A stretch of 42,154 nucleotides of DNA, taken from contig CAAEVI010000091.1 in the NCBI GenBank assembly GCA_900759455.1, positions 1 through 42,154 of the forward strand, given 5' to 3'. The notes under the pieces were generated by a model. The model had not been told where the DNA came from. It searched no databases and saw only the letters and a program-made list of their open reading frames with translations. The DNA is from Erysipelotrichaceae bacterium. Its GTDB lineage: Bacteria > Bacillota_I > Bacilli_A > Erysipelotrichales > Erysipelotrichaceae. The translations under genes and the position numbers were made by a program. Of the stretch, positions 8,467-17,560 are shown piece after piece. Position 1 is the first letter of the stretch. Each line of letters opens with the position of its first letter.

Positions 8467-9570
8467 ATGCCATTAACAGCAGGAATCGTAGGACTTCCCA
8501 ATGTCGGAAAGTCTACATTATTCAATGCAATCACAAAAAGTCAGGTAGAAGCAGCCAACTATCCGTTTGCGACGATCCAGCCTAATGTCGGTGTCGTGGA
8601 AGTGCCGGATGCACGCGTGGATCGTCTGGTGGAGCTGTTTCATCCGAAAAAGACCATTTATACAACTTTCGAATTTACCGATATTGCCGGACTGGTCAAG
8701 GGAGCCAGCAAGGGAGAAGGTCTGGGCAATCAGTTTTTGTCCAATATCCGACTGACCGATGCCATCTGTCATGTCGTACGCTGTTTCGATGATCCTAACA
8801 TCACACATGTGGAAGGCAGTGTCGATCCGATCCGCGACATCGAGATCATCAATCTGGAGCTGATCATGGCCGACCTGCAGACAGTGGAAAACCGTCTGTC
8901 AAAAGTGGAACGAAAGGCACAGACCAATAAGGACAAGGATGCGGTGGCGGAAGTAGCCGTCCTGAAAAAACTGCAGGAAGCGCTGCTTGAAGGCAAAGCC
9001 GCCAGAAGCGTTGAGCTGGACAAGGAAGAACTTGCCATTGTAAAGGCATTTTCACTGCTTACGCTCAAGCCGATGATTTATGTGGCGAATATGAACGATG
9101 AAGAGATCATCGATCCGCAGGCCAATGTCTATTTCCAGAAAGTGAAGGCACATGCAGAATCAGAAAACAACCTGGTCGTTCCGATCTGTGCCAAGATCGA
9201 AGAAGAACTCAGTGCGCTGGACAAAGAAGAAAAAGCAGAGTTTCTGGCTGAACTCGGCATTGCCGAAAGCGGGCTGGATCAGATCATTAAGAGCGCCTAT
9301 CATATTTTGAACCTTCGTACTTTCCTGACCGCAGGAGAAGACGAATGCCGGGCATGGACGTTCCGCAAGGGAATGAAGGCACCGGAGTGCGCAGGAGTGA
9401 TTCATACCGATTTCCAAAAAGGATTCATCCGTGCGGAAACATATGCATTCAAAGACATTGATGAGCTGGGAAGCGAACATGCAGTAAAAGAGGCGGGAAG
9501 ACTTCGCCTGGAAGGAAAAGACTATGAGGTTCAGGACGGGGATGTCCTGCACTTCCGATTTAATGTATAA
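8467..9570 (+). CDS. ychF: Redox-regulated ATPase/GTPase YchF (OLA1 family)
   Basis: YchF is a universal P-loop nucleotidase of the Obg group that binds ribosomes and prefers ATP. The N-terminus MPLTAGIVGLPNVGKSTLF holds the P-loop, DIAGLVKGASKGEGLGNQFL is the switch II region, and YVANMN takes the place of the guanine-specific NKxD, as is usual in YchF. The C-terminal TGS-like domain is seen in TWTFRKGMKAPECAGVIH and VQDGDVLHFRFNV. The 367 residues match the family. ATG 8467 is preferred over ATG 8458 because the GAGAGGA site is too close to the latter. Confidence 0.97.
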   Translation: MPLTAGIVGLPNVGKSTLFNAITKSQVEAANYPFATIQPNVGVVEVPDARVDRLVELFHPKKTIYTTFEFTDIAGLVKGASKGEGLGNQFLSNIRLTDAICHVVRCFDDPNITHVEGSVDPIRDIEIINLELIMADLQTVENRLSKVERKAQTNKDKDAVAEVAVLKKLQEALLEGKAARSVELDKEELAIVKAFSLLTLKPMIYVANMNDEEIIDPQANVYFQKVKAHAESENNLVVPICAKIEEELSALDKEEKAEFLAELGIAESGLDQIIKSAYHILNLRTFLTAGEDECRAWTFRKGMKAPECAGVIHTDFQKGFIRAETYAFKDIDELGSEHAVKEAGRLRLEGKDYEVQDGDVLHFRFNV

Positions 9571-9583
9571 AGAATGATCGAAG

Positions 9584-9618
9584 AACAGACACCAATGCAT
9601 GCAGAAGTGTCTGTTTTT
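9584..9618 (+). terminator. Terminator after ychF
   Basis: AACAGACAC (9584-9592) pairs with GTGTCTGTT (9607-9615), and a T-rich tail follows. Confidence 0.8.
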
Positions 9619-9668
9619 ATTTTTTATACGTATGTGTCTTAGAACTAAAAATAACAAGGGGGAGAAAA

Positions 9669-10718
9669 ATGACGAAAACGGGAAGAAATTATTCACTTGA
9701 TCTTGTGAGGATAACAGCTGCGTTGGCAGTTGTTATGATTCATGTTAGTGCAGGTTTTGTGAAATCGTTTGAAATTACGACAGATGAATTTCAGATTGCT
9801 AATATATTGGACAGTCTATCGAGAATAGGCGTTCCATTATTTGTTATGATATCAGGATCTCTATTTTTAGATGAAAACAGAAAATTGAATACAAAGAATA
9901 TTTATATTAAAAATATAAAAGGGATCTTGGTTTTGTTGTTTGCATGGTCGTTGATTTATTCGACTGTGTTTAATATTATTATGCCGCTGATGGAAGATAA
10001 GACAGTAGACATAGGAGAATTCTTAAAGGACTTTGTTCTTGGTCATTATCATATGTGGTATCTGTATATGATTGCCGGTCTTTATGCCATGACTCCTTTT
10101 TTGCGTCAGTTTGTAAAAAAGAAGAACAAGAAGCTAATTCAATTATTTCTTGTGGTTGCTGTTTGTGCGCAGTTCTTTATTCCAATCCTGCAGGGACTGT
10201 CTGATTTTGTTCCTAAAGTCAGTATTTTGGTTACGCTAGTGAATAGGTTCAAGCTAAATTTCTTTGGTGGTTATACTGTGTATTACGTATTGGGGTGGTA
10301 TGTTATTCATATCGGATTTAAAGCTTGGCAAAAACGCATAGTGATAATAACATCTATTCTCTCTTTGTTATTGACTATTTTTTATGTTAGTGTCACAAAA
10401 GACTATAAGAACGGTTATTCTAATTTGAATCTGTTTATTTTGTTATATGCGTCAGGAATGTTGCAATTATTACTAAGTTTGATTAAAGATGAGCCAAACA
10501 GAAAAGTGAAGAAGGCACTAATCTTGTTATCGCGGATGAGTTTTGGTGTCTATATTATTCATCCCATGCTAATCACGATTGCAAAGTTAATCGTGCCTTA
10601 TCATGCACAGCCGCTTCGCTATATGTTGCTATTGTATATTGTGGTCGTGTTCGTTTCTTTCTTGATTTGTTATCTGTTTTCAAAAATGCCGCTGGTTAGA
10701 AAACTAGTTCGCATGTAA
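9669..10718 (+). CDS. Membrane acyltransferase family 3, surface-polymer type
   Basis: This integral membrane O-acyltransferase (OafA/WecH family) is likely to acetylate a sugar or wall polymer. The 349 residues hold about ten hydrophobic helices. The family N-terminus is clear: RNYSLDLVRITAALAVVMIH with its conserved Arg-Ile and the active-site type His, then SRIGVPLFVMISGSL and HMWYLYMIAGLYAM. It starts behind AAGGGGGAG. Its base use is clearly more AT-rich than the flanking ychF and teichoic genes, and it has its own terminator downstream, so it may be a recent acquisition at the edge of the polymer cluster. The substrate cannot be deduced. Confidence 0.85.
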   Translation: MTKTGRNYSLDLVRITAALAVVMIHVSAGFVKSFEITTDEFQIANILDSLSRIGVPLFVMISGSLFLDENRKLNTKNIYIKNIKGILVLLFAWSLIYSTVFNIIMPLMEDKTVDIGEFLKDFVLGHYHMWYLYMIAGLYAMTPFLRQFVKKKNKKLIQLFLVVAVCAQFFIPILQGLSDFVPKVSILVTLVNRFKLNFFGGYTVYYVLGWYVIHIGFKAWQKRIVIITSILSLLLTIFYVSVTKDYKNGYSNLNLFILLYASGMLQLLLSLIKDEPNRKVKKALILLSRMSFGVYIIHPMLITIAKLIVPYHAQPLRYMLLLYIVVVFVSFLICYLFSKMPLVRKLVRM

Positions 10719-10742
10719 AGGAATATAGTTTAATAACAAACT

Positions 10743-10768
10743 GTATCATGGGTTCCCATGATACTTTT
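10743..10768 (+). terminator. Terminator after the AT-rich acyltransferase
   Basis: GTATCATGGG (10743-10752) and CCCATGATAC (10755-10764) form a near-perfect palindrome followed by TTTTATTAT. The T run is short. Confidence 0.65.
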
Positions 10769-10940
10769 ATTATGTCAATATCTATCTGTAACATGGTGAA
10801 TGACTGAAAATCATGACAAGTTCTATGGCAGATACATTTTTTGTAAAAAGCGGGTAAGCATTGTAAAATTGTAGAAAATCGATTCATTGCATTTTAAATG
10901 TCTTTATTGTATCATTATAGAGATATATTATGTCAATATC
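10768..10940 (+). repeat. 15-bp direct repeat pair
   Basis: TATTATGTCAATATC occurs at 10768-10782 and again at 10926-10940. The two copies frame about 140 bases of non-coding, AT-rich DNA next to the AT-rich acyltransferase gene. It could be a scar of insertion and loss, but no transposase or terminal inverted repeats are visible. Confidence 0.7.
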
Positions 10941-11047
10941 GCCGAAACGGCCGAAATCATGGGCAGACATGAAGCATTGGCCGTGATAGAAAACGCTGAA
11001 TGATTCCTGTGAATTCTATATACAAAGGACAAAGGAGCTAGAGGAAG

Positions 11048-11854
11048 ATGTTAAAAAGTATATCTTATGTAGTAAAAGAGAATATTACAAACATGTATCG
11101 TATTTTCTGTATTGCCAAATATGAACTGCTTGCAGATATGAGGGATTCCAAATTCGGTCTGTTCTGGAACTTTGCTTCACCTGCAATTCAGGTTATTACC
11201 TATTGGATCGTGTTTGGAATTGGAATGCAGCGCAAAGGCTATGACGGTATTCCTTACTTACCGTGGGTCATTGTTGGTTTCGCGGCATGGTGGTATATCT
11301 CTCCATGCATCACGCAGGGATGCAGTGCTGTTTTTTCAAAGAAAAATGTCATTACGAAGATGAAGTTTCCAATCAGCGTATTGCCTGCCACTGTATGCGT
11401 CAAAGAATTTTTCAACCATCTGTGTATGCTTGTCATCACTGTATTCATGGTCGTTATTTTCGGTTATTATCCTTCCGTTCATTGGCTGGGTCTGATTTAT
11501 TTTGCCTTTTGTGCTTTTATGTTCGTGGAGGCACTGGCGCTTGTGACCTCGGTGTTGACCATGATGTGGCGTGACGTCAAAAAGCTGATCTCGTCACTGA
11601 TGCGTATGCTTTTGTATCTGTCCCCGGTCCTTTGGCCGGCGGCGTTTAAAACTCTTCCGTTCATGTCATTCGTAATGAAGTTGAATCCTGTTTATTATAT
11701 CGTTACCGGCTATCGGGACTCTATCTTTTTCGGAAAGGGCATCTTTGCCCATCCCGCTTTGACGGTTTATTTCTGGGTCGTGGTACTGCTTTTGTTTGCA
11801 TTGGGATCTTCCCTGATGTATCACTTTAAACGTAAAATGGTCGATATGATTTAA
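11048..11854 (+). CDS. tagG: Teichoic acid ABC exporter permease TagG
   Basis: This is the membrane half of the two-part exporter that flips undecaprenyl-linked wall teichoic acid outward. The 268 residues form an ABC-2 type permease with six helices. The amphipathic N-terminus carries YELLADMRDSKFGLFWNF, which matches the R-(Y/F)-K-x-S-x-LG-x-x-W pattern of this export family, and LNPVYYIVTGYRDSIF is the typical near-C-terminal motif. The gene is 15 bases upstream of tagH, the matching ATPase. Capsule exporters are related, but the linked tagD and glycerophosphotransferases favour teichoic acid. Confidence 0.9.
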   Translation: MLKSISYVVKENITNMYRIFCIAKYELLADMRDSKFGLFWNFASPAIQVITYWIVFGIGMQRKGYDGIPYLPWVIVGFAAWWYISPCITQGCSAVFSKKNVITKMKFPISVLPATVCVKEFFNHLCMLVITVFMVVIFGYYPSVHWLGLIYFAFCAFMFVEALALVTSVLTMMWRDVKKLISSLMRMLLYLSPVLWPAAFKTLPFMSFVMKLNPVYYIVTGYRDSIFFGKGIFAHPALTVYFWVVVLLLFALGSSLMYHFKRKMVDMI

Positions 11855-11869
11855 TGAGGTGTACGGAAA

Positions 11870-12691
11870 ATGACAAATCGTGATAGTAAATATGCTGTTG
11901 AGATGCAGGACATCTCAAAAATCTATACATTGAAAACAAAAAACAAAGGAAAGAAAAAAGAACAGTTTTATGCCTTGAAAGATGTCTCTTTTCAGATCAA
12001 GAAGGGAGATGTCGTAGGCATACTGGGAACGAACGGTTCGGGTAAATCTACATTGTCTTTGATTCTTGCCGGTATTTCCGATCATGATGGCGGCAAGATG
12101 ATCGTAAACGGCGAGCAGGCGTTGATTTCAATCAATACGGGTCTGAACATGCAGCTGACCGGAGAAGAAAACATCAATGTAAAAGGTGCTTTGATGGGCT
12201 TTTCCAAGAAGCGGATCCAGGAGATCAAGGAAAACGTGATCGAGTTTGCAGAACTCGGCGATTTCCTGTATCAGCCCGTAAAGAAATATTCAAGCGGTAT
12301 GAAATCACGTTTGGGCTTTTCGATCTCACTGGCATTGAATCCGGACATTTTTATTGTCGATGAGGCATTGTCAGTTGGCGATAAGGGGTTTGCCCAAAAG
12401 TGTATGAAACGTATGATGCAGCTTCGTGATGAGGAGAACAAGACGATCTTCTTTATTTCGCATTCGCTTTCACAGGTCCGTAGTTTTTGCAAGACCGGGA
12501 TGTGGATCGAAGGCGGCAAGCTGGTGGAAATCGGAGACATTGACGAAGTCTGCGATCACTATTCGGATTATGTGGAGAAATATAATGCGATGAGCGAGAA
12601 AGAAAAGAAAAAGCTGCGTGACGAGAAATTCGCGAAGCGTATCATCACAGAGCCAATCAAAAAATCCATCTGGGATCGTATTTTAGGATAA
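11870..12691 (+). CDS. tagH: Teichoic acid ABC exporter ATPase TagH
   Basis: This ATPase powers the TagG flippase. The 273 residues include Walker A GTNGSGKST, the signature KYSSGMKSRLGFS, Walker B PDIFIVDEALSVGD and the switch His in FFISHSL, all in the polysaccharide/teichoic exporter style. B. subtilis TagH is about twice as long; the extra C-terminal domain there is absent here, leaving only a lysine-rich tail. The first 30 residues include a basic linker (KTKNKGKKKEQ) before the fold. It is co-transcribed with tagG, and tagD follows within 11 bases. Confidence 0.9.
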   Translation: MTNRDSKYAVEMQDISKIYTLKTKNKGKKKEQFYALKDVSFQIKKGDVVGILGTNGSGKSTLSLILAGISDHDGGKMIVNGEQALISINTGLNMQLTGEENINVKGALMGFSKKRIQEIKENVIEFAELGDFLYQPVKKYSSGMKSRLGFSISLALNPDIFIVDEALSVGDKGFAQKCMKRMMQLRDEENKTIFFISHSLSQVRSFCKTGMWIEGGKLVEIGDIDEVCDHYSDYVEKYNAMSEKEKKKLRDEKFAKRIITEPIKKSIWDRILG

Positions 12692-12702
12692 GGAGAATGG
12701 GT

Positions 12703-13092
12703 ATGAAGACAGTTATAACATATGGGACATTTGATTTGTTTCATGTTGGACATCTGAATTTGTTGAGACGTGCGAAAGAGCTCGGTGACTATCTGATCGT
12801 TGCGGTCAGCAGCGATGAATTCAATTTAGGAAAGGGTAAAGTATGTCAGATTAAGGATACTGATCGCATGGCTATTGTAGAGGCAATCAAATATGTGGAT
12901 AAGGTCATTCCTGAGACATCCTGGGAACAAAAGATCGAGGACGTGAAAAAGTATAATGTGGATGTATTTGTTATAGGTGATGATTGGAAAGGAAAATTCG
13001 ATTTTCTGAAAGATTACTGTGAAGTCGTTTATCTGCCACGTACGGAAGGAATCAGTACGACACAGTTAAAAGATGAAATGAAAAAAGCATAA
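12703..13092 (+). CDS. tagD: Glycerol-3-phosphate cytidylyltransferase
   Basis: This enzyme makes CDP-glycerol from CTP and sn-glycerol-3-phosphate, the donor for all glycerophosphotransferases in this cluster. The 129-residue protein starts MKTVITYGTFDLFHVGHLNL, with the HxGH nucleotidyltransferase motif. It ends with RTEGISTTQLKDEM, the conserved RxxGISTT signature. ATG 12703 is preferred over ATG 12697 because the AAGGAG site lies only two bases from the latter. Its presence defines the polymer as glycerol-phosphate based. Confidence 0.96.
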   Translation: MKTVITYGTFDLFHVGHLNLLRRAKELGDYLIVAVSSDEFNLGKGKVCQIKDTDRMAIVEAIKYVDKVIPETSWEQKIEDVKKYNVDVFVIGDDWKGKFDFLKDYCEVVYLPRTEGISTTQLKDEMKKA

Positions 13093-13114
13093 CTTTGATC
13101 AAGGATGGGTGAGT

Positions 13115-16100
13115 ATGTTTAAAAAGATATTGAAGAAAAAAAATGATTTGTCCATTGCATATATGAAGCAGGCAAAATGTCCGATTGATGGATCGGGCTT
13201 TTTATTGGAAGCTGGGCAGGGAAAGAATATCAATGGAAATATGTTTGCGCTTGCAAAGGAACTTTGTACGAATCCAGAATGGTCTGAGTTTACTGTATAC
13301 TGGGTCGTGACCGGAGATACGCTGGCTTCTGCTAAAAGCAGATTCGAAACATATGGCTATGATGTTAAACTGGTAGATCGGCAGTCAAAAGAATACGCTC
13401 AGCTGTTAGCCCGTGTGAAATATCTGGCAACGGACAACTCTTTTCCTCCGTTTTTTTCTAAGCGTCCTGATCAGATCTTGTTGAATACATGGCATGGCAC
13501 CCCGCTTAAAACATTGGGGAAAAGCGACATCAAAAATGCCAAGTCGCTAGCGAATATTCAAAAGAATTATCTCATGTCTGATTATGCTTTGTTCCCTAAT
13601 ATGCTTACCAGAGAAGTCTTTATGAAGGACTATATGCTGGAACATACCTTCCGCGGAAAGATTATCATGAGCGATTATCCGCGTAACAGCGCATTGCTGG
13701 ATGAAGCAGTTCAAAAAGAAATTCGTCAAAAATACGGACTTGAGGGGAAGCAGATCATAGCGTATATGCCGACTTGGAGAGGAAGCAGTCGAACAGCAGA
13801 CGCACAAATTCAAAAAGAAATCCTCACACAGTATTTTGATGAGCTGGATGTTCTGCTGAATGAGGACCAGTTTTTCTATGTGAACCTTCACTTCCTTGTC
13901 GGCAACATCATAGATTTTTCTCATTACAAACATATTCGGCCTTTCCCGGGAGAGTATGAAACATATGAATTTCTGGGCATGTGCGATGTATTAGTTACAG
14001 ATTACTCCAGTGTTTTCTTTGATTATGCTGTAACTGAGAAGCGTGTGATTCTATTTGCTTATGACCTGGAAGAATATATGCGAGAACGCGGAACATACTT
14101 CTCTATCTATGATTTACCGTTCCCGATCGTTGAGAACATCAGTGATTTAGTGAAGGAGATAAATGCACCTGATTCCTGTGATATAGATTCATTTTTGGAA
14201 CAATACTGCCACTATCGCAGCACAGAGGTTCCTCATGAATTGATCAGGCTAATGGTAAAAAAAGAACAGGGAAAGCTTTTCATTGAAGATAATCCGGACC
14301 TTAGTGATAAGCTATTGCTGATTTATGCCGGTGACCTGAAGAACACACATATGAATCCGTATTTAAACAAACAGATCGATGAAGTTGCGGTTCAGAATGC
14401 AGATAAAGATATTCTCGTTTGCTTCAGAGGCAACATTAATGACAACAAAATCAGATTTCTTGACGATCTTCCGGAAAATGTACAGTATATGGGACTGGTC
14501 ACGAAATTTAATTTCACGTTGCCTCAGCTGTTTATGAATGCATTGAAAATACGCAGCAAAGTTTTTGATGCTCTTTTCCGCGGTCGTTTACGTAAAGCAT
14601 ACGATGCTGAAAAGAACCGTATCTTCCCTGGAATTAATCCGGTTCACCTTATTAATCTTTCCAACAAACCGCATAATATCAATGCTGTTTTGGAGCGCTT
14701 CGACTGCAGAAAAACTGTCTGGCTGCATCCGGTACATTTCGCTGGTCTTTCAGGAGCCTCTGGAAGGTATCGTCTGATGCTTCGTCATTTCAGACGGGAT
14801 TATGATGAAGTGAAAGATGTAAGTTCTTTGCCAGTCGGGGAATATTGGGAAGAAGACAAGGATATTTATTACAACCAGAATATCCAGATGGCAAACATCA
14901 AACGTAGGTTTATCAATAAAAACACAATGATGATTGCTAAGGGCACTGCACTCTTCCGCACAAACTATCATTTTCCTCTAGATCAGATTAAGGTAGAGAT
15001 TGCCGGTCAGTTATACCCTTCACATATGAAGAAAATCATCAGACTTAATCGTACCATGATGCTCGTAAAGTACACAATCAAGATCATGAACGAGGACATC
15101 AAGACATTGGAAATCCAGAACAAGGTCAATTTTTACTATGAGGACGAAGCAGGCTTTGGCTTCAGAAAAGGTGTGAAGTATAATCTGTTCCATCTCAAAA
15201 AAGGCAAGAATAAACAGGGACCGATCCGCGTGTTCGACAGTGAGGAGACATCGGCGTATTTCCGGCAGTCCAAAAACAATATTTTGTATTTGACTGTACG
15301 TAAAAAGAATCTTACAGATGCCAAAAGTGAGCAGCGAAAACTGAATCTGGCATATTGGCTCGCTAAATTCAGCCGTTCCTCCAATATTGTCCTGTTGTAT
15401 GAAAAAGAATCCAGCCGTTATGAGGAAAGTGCATCGGTACTTTATGAAAAGATGATCGATCTTGGCTATCATAATGCGTATTTTATACTGGATAAAAATT
15501 ATCCGTATATTGATTCGATTGATGAGAAATATCGAAAAAATATTATTTATAAAGGGACATTCCGACATTATTATTATTTCTTCAGATCGAAGACTTTCTT
15601 GGGATCAGAGGCTCTTGTTCATGTCATTGACCTGCGTATATCAAATAAACACGCTCTGGATAAGATCAATGCAAAAGATATCAATTATGTATTTTTACAG
15701 CATGGCGTAATGTATATGGTATCTTTGGATTCTGAGTCCCGTCGTTTCTTTAAACCTATGAAAACGGATGGTTTATATCGTGTTGTTACGTCTTCCAAAG
15801 CAGAGGCTGCACATTTTATTGAACTGGGCGGTTATGATCCTTCCTTCATTTATGTCTGCGGTCTTCCAAAATTTGACCGCAATAAATGGGATCCTTCTGC
15901 AGACAAAATCGTAATTATGCCGACATGGCGTCCATGGGAATATAATGAGGCTCGTTATGACTTCCAGGAAACAAAGTACTATCGTATGATTTGCAGGATT
16001 TTCAAAGCAATCCCTGCCGATCTCAGGGAAAAGATCGTGATTCTGCCTCATCCGCTGTTCTATGATGCGGTGCGGGATGCCGAATTCGAATTGAAGCCTT

Positions 16101-16462
16101 ATCTGAATATTGATCAAAAATATGATGATGTGTTAAAAGAAACAAAAGTGTTGATCACTGACTATTCCTCCATTGCTTATGATGCTTTTTACCGCGGCTG
16201 CAACGTGATTTTCTATTGGGAAGAAAAAGACGAGTGCATGGAGAATTACGGGCCGTCCACTAAGTTGATGCTGAATGAGGAAAATTCCTATGGCGATATC
16301 TGTTATTGTCCAGATGATCTAGCAAAAGTCATAAGAGAAAATTATAATCATTCACAGACTCTACAGCATCAGGAGAAATATCATCAGCTTGTCGATTATC
16401 ATGATGGCAAAAATACTGAACGTCTGATTGAACTTTTAAGAAAGGACGGAATTTTGCAGTGA
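13115..16462 (+). CDS. Large protein with two CDP-glycerol glycerophosphotransferase domains
   Basis: This 1115-residue cytoplasmic protein is probably peripheral at the membrane and builds or extends a glycerol-phosphate polymer. Two separate TagB/TagF-type domains are visible. The N-terminal one (about 1-400) has NTWHGTPLKTLGKSD, YMPTWRG and VTDYSSVFFDYAVTEKRV. The C-terminal one (about 740-1115) has LQHGVMYMVSLDSES, VIMPTWRPWEY, PHPLFYD and ITDYSSIAYDAFYRG. About 340 residues between them (starting LLLIYAGDLKNTHMN) look like a further enzymatic or glycosyltransferase-like module that I cannot name. In the C-terminal domain WHGTP is replaced by QHGVM, so the two halves may act on different acceptors. 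ATG 13115 fits the AAGGA site better than GTG 13109. GC is a little lower than in its neighbours. The next gene overlaps its stop. Confidence 0.88.
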   Translation: MFKKILKKKNDLSIAYMKQAKCPIDGSGFLLEAGQGKNINGNMFALAKELCTNPEWSEFTVYWVVTGDTLASAKSRFETYGYDVKLVDRQSKEYAQLLARVKYLATDNSFPPFFSKRPDQILLNTWHGTPLKTLGKSDIKNAKSLANIQKNYLMSDYALFPNMLTREVFMKDYMLEHTFRGKIIMSDYPRNSALLDEAVQKEIRQKYGLEGKQIIAYMPTWRGSSRTADAQIQKEILTQYFDELDVLLNEDQFFYVNLHFLVGNIIDFSHYKHIRPFPGEYETYEFLGMCDVLVTDYSSVFFDYAVTEKRVILFAYDLEEYMRERGTYFSIYDLPFPIVENISDLVKEINAPDSCDIDSFLEQYCHYRSTEVPHELIRLMVKKEQGKLFIEDNPDLSDKLLLIYAGDLKNTHMNPYLNKQIDEVAVQNADKDILVCFRGNINDNKIRFLDDLPENVQYMGLVTKFNFTLPQLFMNALKIRSKVFDALFRGRLRKAYDAEKNRIFPGINPVHLINLSNKPHNINAVLERFDCRKTVWLHPVHFAGLSGASGRYRLMLRHFRRDYDEVKDVSSLPVGEYWEEDKDIYYNQNIQMANIKRRFINKNTMMIAKGTALFRTNYHFPLDQIKVEIAGQLYPSHMKKIIRLNRTMMLVKYTIKIMNEDIKTLEIQNKVNFYYEDEAGFGFRKGVKYNLFHLKKGKNKQGPIRVFDSEETSAYFRQSKNNILYLTVRKKNLTDAKSEQRKLNLAYWLAKFSRSSNIVLLYEKESSRYEESASVLYEKMIDLGYHNAYFILDKNYPYIDSIDEKYRKNIIYKGTFRHYYYFFRSKTFLGSEALVHVIDLRISNKHALDKINAKDINYVFLQHGVMYMVSLDSESRRFFKPMKTDGLYRVVTSSKAEAAHFIELGGYDPSFIYVCGLPKFDRNKWDPSADKIVIMPTWRPWEYNEARYDFQETKYYRMICRIFKAIPADLREKIVILPHPLFYDAVRDAEFELKPYLNIDQKYDDVLKETKVLITDYSSIAYDAFYRGCNVIFYWEEKDECMENYGPSTKLMLNEENSYGDICYCPDDLAKVIRENYNHSQTLQHQEKYHQLVDYHDGKNTERLIELLRKDGILQ

Positions 16463-17520
16463 GTTTTGTATTGTTTTTGTTTTTACTGATCGTTATTGCG
16501 GCCTGCCGTTTAAAAATATTTAATAGGGGATATATCGATCATGATACCACGACGCAAATTAATGGTATTTTTGTCTTTTTGGTATTTATGAGTCATTTCC
16601 GCGGGTATTTTGACTCAACGATTTCCTACAGTCATATTTATACGATTTTTCAGGACTTTCTTAATCAGCTTGTCGTTACGACCTTTCTGTTTTATTCCGG
16701 TTACGGCATCTTTGTTTCGATCTTGAAGAAAGGAAAGGATTATGTCGATCAGCTTCCTGTCAAGATCCTTGAGCTGCTGAGTGCATTTGCCGTGACAATC
16801 GTTGTCTTCTGGCTGGTCGGTCTCATTACCGGGGCGGATTACGGGCTTTCCCGTACGCTTCTTTCCTTTATCGGATGGAAGAGCATCGGCAACAGTAACT
16901 GGTATATGTTTGATATTCTGCTGCTGTATGCGTTGACTTATCTTTCCTATAAGATGACCCGCCGCCATGGTGCCGCTCTGGGTGTGCTGGCAGTCCTCTC
17001 TGTTATTTCGATGCTGGTACTGCGTGAATATCAGGAAGGTGCCCGCTGGTACAATACCTTTCTTTGTTACTGGGCCGGCGGCTGCTATGCGTTGTACAAA
17101 GAAAGTTATGAACGCTTCGTAATGAAGGATCGTCTTCATTATCTGCTTACCACCGCATGCTGGCTGGTATTGTTTTTGTTTCTGCATCATTACCGAACGC
17201 ATATGTCTTTGTATATCCTGCACGGCATCGCATTCGTCATGGTGATCAATCATGTTTCAATGACGATTGCGCTTCACAGCAAGATCCTGCAGTGGCTGGG
17301 CGCGCATATCTTCGGTATTTATCTGCTGCAGCGCGTACCGATGATCCTGGGCAGTCATTTCGGCATGGCACAGGGCGGTGCAATGCTGACTGCTTCATAT
17401 TTTTTCATCTCACTGCTTGTCACACTGCTTTTGTCCGTCTGCTTCAATCAGATGACGTCTTTACTGGGAAAATATATCTTTCAGCCGATGAAACAAAGAA
17501 ACAGAACAAAAACATCCTGA
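16459..17520 (+). CDS. Membrane acyltransferase family 3
   Basis: This is a polytopic membrane O-acyltransferase, 353 residues with about ten helices. The N-terminal family features appear after one helix: DHDTTTQINGIFVFLVFMSH with the usual conserved His, then FLFYSGYGIFVSILKKG and SNWYMFDILLLYALTYLSYK. It starts at GTG 16459, overlapping the stop of the preceding gene by four bases, with AAAGGACGGA upstream, so it is translationally coupled. It likely acylates the polymer made by this cluster or its lipid-linked intermediate. It differs from the AT-rich acyltransferase at 9669 in composition and sequence. Confidence 0.8.
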   Translation: MSFVLFLFLLIVIAACRLKIFNRGYIDHDTTTQINGIFVFLVFMSHFRGYFDSTISYSHIYTIFQDFLNQLVVTTFLFYSGYGIFVSILKKGKDYVDQLPVKILELLSAFAVTIVVFWLVGLITGADYGLSRTLLSFIGWKSIGNSNWYMFDILLLYALTYLSYKMTRRHGAALGVLAVLSVISMLVLREYQEGARWYNTFLCYWAGGCYALYKESYERFVMKDRLHYLLTTACWLVLFLFLHHYRTHMSLYILHGIAFVMVINHVSMTIALHSKILQWLGAHIFGIYLLQRVPMILGSHFGMAQGGAMLTASYFFISLLVTLLLSVCFNQMTSLLGKYIFQPMKQRNRTKTS

Positions 17521-17560
17521 CAGGGAAGACAGTGACATAACAGGGAAGGAGAATGGTATC

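Larger units (their letters stand above)
10719..11047. other. AT-rich 330-base gap with direct repeat
   Basis: This gap follows the acyltransferase and precedes tagG. It holds a terminator hairpin (10743-10768), two copies of the 15-mer TATTATGTCAATATC (10768-10782 and 10926-10940) and a short open stretch without a start (about 10941-11003, ending in TGA) that I cannot assign. No convincing gene or complete promoter is visible. The ribosome site of tagG (AAAGGAGC) is at its right end. Confidence 0.6.

Noticed and set aside
10902..11003. Small open stretches in the tagG upstream gap, possible antitoxin-like tail
   Set aside because: They are under 35 codons, with no ribosome site and no partner gene; similarity to any family was not convincing.
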